From Lachnospiraceae bacterium (GTDB taxonomy: Bacteria; Bacillota; Clostridia; Lachnospirales; Lachnospiraceae): DNA of 8,947 nt. Position 1 is the first letter of the stretch. Every line of letters begins with the position of its first letter. The translations under genes and the position numbers were made by a program. The notes beneath the pieces are model-generated. The model was given only the letters and a program-made list of their open reading frames with translations. It searched no databases and had not been told where the DNA came from. Where the stretch lies: the NCBI GenBank assembly GCA_009774375.1, contig VSNO01000167.1, positions 1 through 8,947 on the forward strand. The letters run 5' to 3'. Shown piece after piece: positions 6,313 through 8,947 of this stretch.

Positions 6313-7206
6313 CTAATATTCCAGGTCGCCGCCCTTGAACAGCATCTCGGTAATGACATATACGATGATAATAATCGCGGTAAGCACCACGCCTACCGCC
6401 GCGCCCGCCCCGGCGTCCCGGGTAACGACGCCCTTGCCGCCAAACACGGTGTCATACAGATAGACAACCGGTACGATTGTCGATTCTTCCGTGTCGATCG
6501 GAGAAAACATCTTCGTCCACAGGAAGAATGTGGTAGCATTGATACTCCAGAAGGTAAGCGATGTCTTGATAACGCCCTTCAAAAGAGGAAGCGTGATATG
6601 CAGAAACTGTCTGGGCTTGTTCGCGCCGTCCAGGGTTGCCGCCTCAAAATAATCCTGCGGGATTCCTTCGATGCCGCTGATATAAATCAGCATATAATAG
6701 CCTACGCTGCCGAAAACAAACGATATCACCATAGACCAGAACTTCATATCGCTCCCAAGCCATTTGACTTTATCTCCCCCAAATACCTTGGCCATTTCAT
6801 TTAACAGACCGTAATCATAATTGAATATGTACTGAATCCACATGGTCGCCAGCGCTACCGCACTGATGATATTGGGCATATAGATCGCGGCGCGGAAAAA
6901 TTTCTTTCCACGAATCCCGCTAGTTACAATCACTGCCATCAACATTGCCAACACCAGCGTGAGCAGACCCCCGACCAGCCAAATCAATAACATATTTGTC
7001 ATAGAGACGCGGAAGCTCTGACTGCCAAATATCTTGCTATAATTACCCAGACCGTAGAATCCCCAGTCGGACAGTCCCGCAGTAAGACTCTCCACCTGAA
7101 AGAAACTCATCAATACCGTGCGGCACACGGGATAGACAAACATGATAAGCAGACACAGCACCGCAGGCAGGCTAAACCAGAAAATCATCGCTTTGTTTTT
7201 TTTCAT
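6313..7206 (-). CDS. ABC transporter permease, MalF/UgpA-like (CUT1)
   Basis: This 297-residue integral membrane protein is one half of the sugar import channel. Hydrophobic segments are visible at about residues 7-32, 71-95, 106-126, 155-177, 211-230 and 266-290, giving the usual six helices. The cytoplasmic EAA loop that docks on the ATPase is clear: EAA at 188-190, Gly194 and LP at 206-207. The length is normal for the family. The start at 7206 follows AAGGAGAG (7211-7218), which directly abuts four 11-bp tandem repeats. The gene is separated from the lipoprotein gene by 280 bp but from the next permease by only 16 bp, so the permeases form a tight pair. No ATPase is encoded in the window; CUT1 systems of gut Firmicutes often share an MsmK-type ATPase encoded elsewhere. 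By position it corresponds to bifidobacterial GltB. Confidence 0.94.
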   Translation of the reverse strand: MKKNKAMIFWFSLPAVLCLLIMFVYPVCRTVLMSFFQVESLTAGLSDWGFYGLGNYSKIFGSQSFRVSMTNMLLIWLVGGLLTLVLAMLMAVIVTSGIRGKKFFRAAIYMPNIISAVALATMWIQYIFNYDYGLLNEMAKVFGGDKVKWLGSDMKFWSMVISFVFGSVGYYMLIYISGIEGIPQDYFEAATLDGANKPRQFLHITLPLLKGVIKTSLTFWSINATTFFLWTKMFSPIDTEESTIVPVVYLYDTVFGGKGVVTRDAGAGAAVGVVLTAIIIIVYVITEMLFKGGDLEY

Positions 7207-7218
7207 GTTACTCTCCTT

Positions 7219-7262
7219 TCTATCGCAATTCTATCGCAATTCTATCGCAATTCTATCGCAAT
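7219..7262. repeat. Four perfect 11-bp tandem repeats abutting the permease ribosome binding site
   Basis: The unit TCTATCGCAAT (minus strand ATTGCGATAGA) occurs four times without mismatch at 7219-7229, 7230-7240, 7241-7251 and 7252-7262. The array abuts the AAGGAGAG site (7211-7218) of the first permease. The unit is close to one helical turn. Each inner junction creates TAGAAT on the minus strand (7228-7233, 7239-7244, 7250-7255), 5 of 6 matches to a -10 box. Because the array is noncoding, its copy number can change by slippage without a frame penalty. Confidence 0.95.
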
Positions 7263-7299
7263 TTCACATAAGGATAAGGGCACCAAAAGACTCTTGGCC

Positions 7300-7342
7300 T
7301 TTGATACATTTGTACCTTGAAAACTTAACACGATGTATCAAA
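7300..7342. repeat. Competing inverted repeat overlapping the long palindrome
   Basis: TTTGATACAT (7300-7309) pairs perfectly with ATGTATCAAA (7333-7342) over 10 bp. The second arm lies in the loop of the larger inverted repeat (7309-7391), and the 7309-7333 arm lies in the loop of this one. The two helices therefore cannot form side by side except as a pseudoknot. Such mutually exclusive pairing is the usual layout of an RNA switch or attenuator, but no ligand-binding motif is recognised. Confidence 0.7.
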
Positions 7343-7391
7343 TGCATAAGCAGAGCCTTGCTCAATTCGTGTTAAACTTTCAAGGTGCAAA
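7309..7391. repeat. Long imperfect inverted repeat in the lipoprotein-permease gap
   Basis: Arms 7309-7333 and 7367-7391 pair at 22 of 25 positions. The core includes CCTTGAAA (7315-7322) with TTTCAAGG (7378-7385), and TTAACACGA (7325-7333) with TCGTGTTAA (7367-7375). The 33-base loop contains its own small stem (GAGC-CTT-GCTC, 7353-7363). An outer 8-bp pair, CAAAAGAC (7284-7291) with GTCTTTTG (7415-7422), encloses the whole structure. It may be a regulatory RNA fold or a small dispersed palindromic element. The phrase CCTTGAAAACT also recalls clostridial rRNA spacer sequences. Confidence 0.85.
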
Positions 7392-7434
7392 CAAAATCAT
7401 ATATTTATTAATGTGTCTTTTGACGCCTTAATAG

Positions 7435-7475
7435 GTATAATAAAAGCAGGCAGTGCATGAGGCTCCGCCTGCTTT
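7435..7475 (-). terminator. Probable intrinsic (partial) terminator after the lipoprotein gene
   Basis: AAAGCAGGC (7443-7451) pairs perfectly with GCCTGCTTT (7467-7475), a 9-bp stem with a 15-base loop. Reading the minus strand, the stem is followed by TTATTATA (with the stem-end Ts, TTTTATTATA). It begins 11 bases after the lipoprotein stop. A terminator between a binding-protein gene and its permeases normally lets some transcripts through, so the binding protein is made in excess. Confidence 0.75.
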
Positions 7476-7486
7476 CCTTTCATTTC

Positions 7487-8845
7487 TTAATACAGAGCAT
7501 CCATAGCTTCGCAGAATTCTGCGCCGGTAGCATACTTTCCTTCAAACAGTTCAGTGATGATGGACTTGAAACTTGTCTTCTTGTCCTCATTCTTGTTAAG
7601 GGCGTTGCACCATGTCATCGGCGCTTCAGCGGACAACAGGGTTTCAATCGTACCTGTCAGAGCAGCCGGAGCCGTATTGCGGTTGTCCGCAGGAATCTGC
7701 TGTGCGGTATCCGCCATCTTCTGGTCAAATTCACCTGTCGTCAGGAAGATGATAAAGTCAAATGCTGCCTGGGGATTCTCGCTGTAGGAAGTAACCGCCA
7801 GAGAGTTCGCTCCCGCATATGCAGAAGTATCATCCGCACCGTTCTCTACCGCAGGGTAATTAAACAGACCCCAGTTTACTTCCGTGCCGGTATTGTTATT
7901 TACTTCGGCGGTAACATAGTTTGCACATACGATCATCGTCGCAAGGCCAAGGCCGATCTTGTTCTCGCTGCTGGGGAACTCATCCGGAGCGCCGTCTACA
8001 AAATAGCCCGCATCGATCAGGTCGATAATCTCCTGTGCAGCCACCTCGGCATCAGAACCGGTCCAGCCGCCGTTTGTAGCTATCTCCTCAATCTTTTCTT
8101 CACCCAGATGACGTACCAACTGATGATAGAAAGCGAAATCGCAGTATGCGGTATCCTGTGCGATCGGGCCTACGCCGGAATCTTTCAGTTTCTGGCATAC
8201 ATCCAAAAACTCTGCCCAAGTCTTGGGTTCTGCAGTAACGCCTGCCGTCTCAAAAGCATCTTTATCATAGAAGATACCACCTACCTGAGGCTGCTCTACG
8301 ATAGAGTTCAGATTGCCTTTCCACGCAATTACCTGATTATTCAGGCAGGGATAGCTGAAGCTGTCATAGTCCACAGCCTTTGCCATATCTGTCAGGTCAT
8401 AAGTATAATCTCCGTAAACATTGGCAATACGCTGATAATCGTCTTCGAAGATATCAAACTTGTCGCCGGCCTCCAGGGATGCGGACAGAACCTGGTTGAT
8501 GTCACGTCCCTTCCATTCGATGGTAATCTTGGCGCCGGTCTGCTCGCCAAAAGCGTCAGCCGCTTCCTGAACTACCTGTGCCTGCGGTTCGCTGGATGTC
8601 CACATGGACCACATCGTCAGCTCTACGCCTTCATACGATTTTCCATCGGTTGCAGCTTCTTCTCCCTCAGTAGTTTCTTCTTTTGCGGGTTCCTCTGTCT
8701 TTGCAGTTTCTTCCGTCTGGCTCGCGGTTGACTGGGAACTGTTATCAGCCTGTGTGTTGTCTGCCGGAGTGCTTCCACAGCCCGCAAGTATGGACAGGCT
8801 TAAGGCGGAGACCATCAGCAAACTGACGATTTTTTTCATTTTCAT
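7487..8845 (-). CDS. ABC transporter sugar-binding lipoprotein (CUT1 family), probable GNB/LNB-binding protein
   Basis: This is an extracellular solute-binding lipoprotein (family 1) of 452 residues that should capture an oligosaccharide at the outer face of the membrane and pass it to the two permeases encoded next. Residues 1-23 form a lipoprotein signal: basic start, hydrophobic core, lipobox LAGC, with Cys23 as the lipidated residue. A flexible linker rich in Ser, Thr and Glu runs to about residue 72. The binding fold then starts with a beta strand (VELTMWSMW). A typical motif, GGIFYDKDAFETAGV, sits near the middle. I chose the ATG at 8845, not the upstream one at 8878, because GGGAGG lies 7 bases before it and the signal peptide then begins normally. 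The substrate is inferred from the adjacent GH112 phosphorylase, in the same order as bifidobacterial gltA-gltB-gltC-lnpA; it cannot be read from the binding-site residues. Confidence 0.93.
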   Translation of the reverse strand: MKMKKIVSLLMVSALSLSILAGCGSTPADNTQADNSSQSTASQTEETAKTEEPAKEETTEGEEAATDGKSYEGVELTMWSMWTSSEPQAQVVQEAADAFGEQTGAKITIEWKGRDINQVLSASLEAGDKFDIFEDDYQRIANVYGDYTYDLTDMAKAVDYDSFSYPCLNNQVIAWKGNLNSIVEQPQVGGIFYDKDAFETAGVTAEPKTWAEFLDVCQKLKDSGVGPIAQDTAYCDFAFYHQLVRHLGEEKIEEIATNGGWTGSDAEVAAQEIIDLIDAGYFVDGAPDEFPSSENKIGLGLATMIVCANYVTAEVNNNTGTEVNWGLFNYPAVENGADDTSAYAGANSLAVTSYSENPQAAFDFIIFLTTGEFDQKMADTAQQIPADNRNTAPAALTGTIETLLSAEAPMTWCNALNKNEDKKTSFKSIITELFEGKYATGAEFCEAMDALY

Positions 8846-8850
8846 TTTTA

Positions 8851-8860
8851 TTCCTCCCTT
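8851..8860 (-). promoter_or_regulatory. Ribosome binding site that sets the lipoprotein start
   Basis: AAGGGAGGAA on the minus strand places GGGAGG 7 bases before the ATG at 8845. This rules against the ATG at 8878 and gives a normal signal peptide. A second in-frame ATG two codons later (8839) is possible but less well spaced. Confidence 0.8.
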
Positions 8861-8927
8861 TCTTTTCATCGCTGCCATTTGGGGCAGCTTCCCTCTTCAG
8901 TCCGATTTTCCCGAACTTTACATTTCA

Positions 8928-8933
8928 ATTATA
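8928..8933 (-). promoter_or_regulatory. -10 box of the probable operon promoter (‑35 outside the window)
   Basis: TATAAT is present on the minus strand about 83 bases upstream of the lipoprotein ATG in an AT-rich stretch. With normal spacing the -35 box would lie just past the window end, so the promoter cannot be fully judged. The leader that follows contains a 6-bp GC-rich hairpin (GCTGCC 8871-8876 with GGCAGC 8883-8888) upstream of the ribosome binding site. I saw no convincing catabolite (cre) site. Confidence 0.5.
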
Positions 8934-8947
8934 TAAAAATTCATAAT

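Larger units (their letters stand above)
7207..7486 (-). promoter_or_regulatory. Structured 280-bp intergenic region
   Basis: The gap contains, in transcript order, the terminator (7475-7435), the outer helix strand, the long inverted repeat with its competing helix (7391-7300), a near-palindrome CCAAAAGACTCTTGG (7283-7297), the 11-bp repeats (7262-7219) and the permease ribosome binding site. No clear -35/-10 pair with normal spacing is seen. A 27-codon frame (7347-7264) exists but has only a weak ribosome binding site. The density of structure suggests control of permease expression separate from the lipoprotein. Confidence 0.5.

Noticed and set aside
7219..7262. CRISPR array
   Set aside because: The repeats are 11 bp, contiguous and without spacers, and there are no cas genes.
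7457..8731. 424-codon plus-strand open frame opposite the lipoprotein gene
   Set aside because: It is a shadow of the well-supported binding lipoprotein; its Cys- and Ile-rich translation has no domain signature.
8871..8888. Leader hairpin GCTGCC/GGCAGC as a riboswitch or operator
   Set aside because: It is a single 6-bp stem with no further conserved structure or T tract, so it is mentioned only within the promoter entry.

Overview
This window looks like chromosomal DNA of an anaerobic, gut-type Firmicute, most likely a Lachnospiraceae relative. The reasons are moderate GC content, strong AGGAGG-type ribosome binding sites, an S/T/E-rich lipoprotein linker after the lipobox, an oxygen-sensitive radical-SAM sulfatase maturase, and a clostridial-looking glycan operon. 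The assignment rests on style and gene content, not on a marker gene. All six convincing genes lie on the minus strand, so the operon reads from high to low coordinates.

Right to left: a partial promoter and leader (8846-8947) precede a sugar-binding lipoprotein (7487-8845). A 280-bp gap (7207-7486) follows. It holds a probable intrinsic terminator, a long imperfect inverted repeat with a competing helix, and four perfect 11-bp tandem repeats that abut the next ribosome binding site. Then come two CUT1-type ABC permeases (6313-7206 and 5451-6296), a GH112 galacto-N-biose/lacto-N-biose phosphorylase (3263-5431), a compact DUF5107 protein with a galactose-mutarotase-like fold (1584-3158), and an anaerobic sulfatase-maturating enzyme (400-1518). 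The last 400 bases (1-399) hold no intact gene. They carry what look like broken pieces of an integrative element, an extended -10 promoter and a strong hairpin.

The logic resembles the bifidobacterial gltABC-lnpA cluster: the lipoprotein captures a beta-galactosyl-HexNAc disaccharide (galacto-N-biose from mucin O-glycans or lacto-N-biose from milk oligosaccharides), the permeases import it using an ATPase encoded elsewhere, and GH112 phosphorolyses it to alpha-galactose 1-phosphate plus GalNAc or GlcNAc. The kinase, uridylyltransferase and epimerase that follow lnpA in bifidobacteria are absent here. In their place are a mutarotase-like protein of unknown function and a sulfatase maturase, which suggests a link to sulfated mucin glycans. 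No sulfatase, ATPase or regulator is in view. I saw no rRNA, tRNA or CRISPR array.
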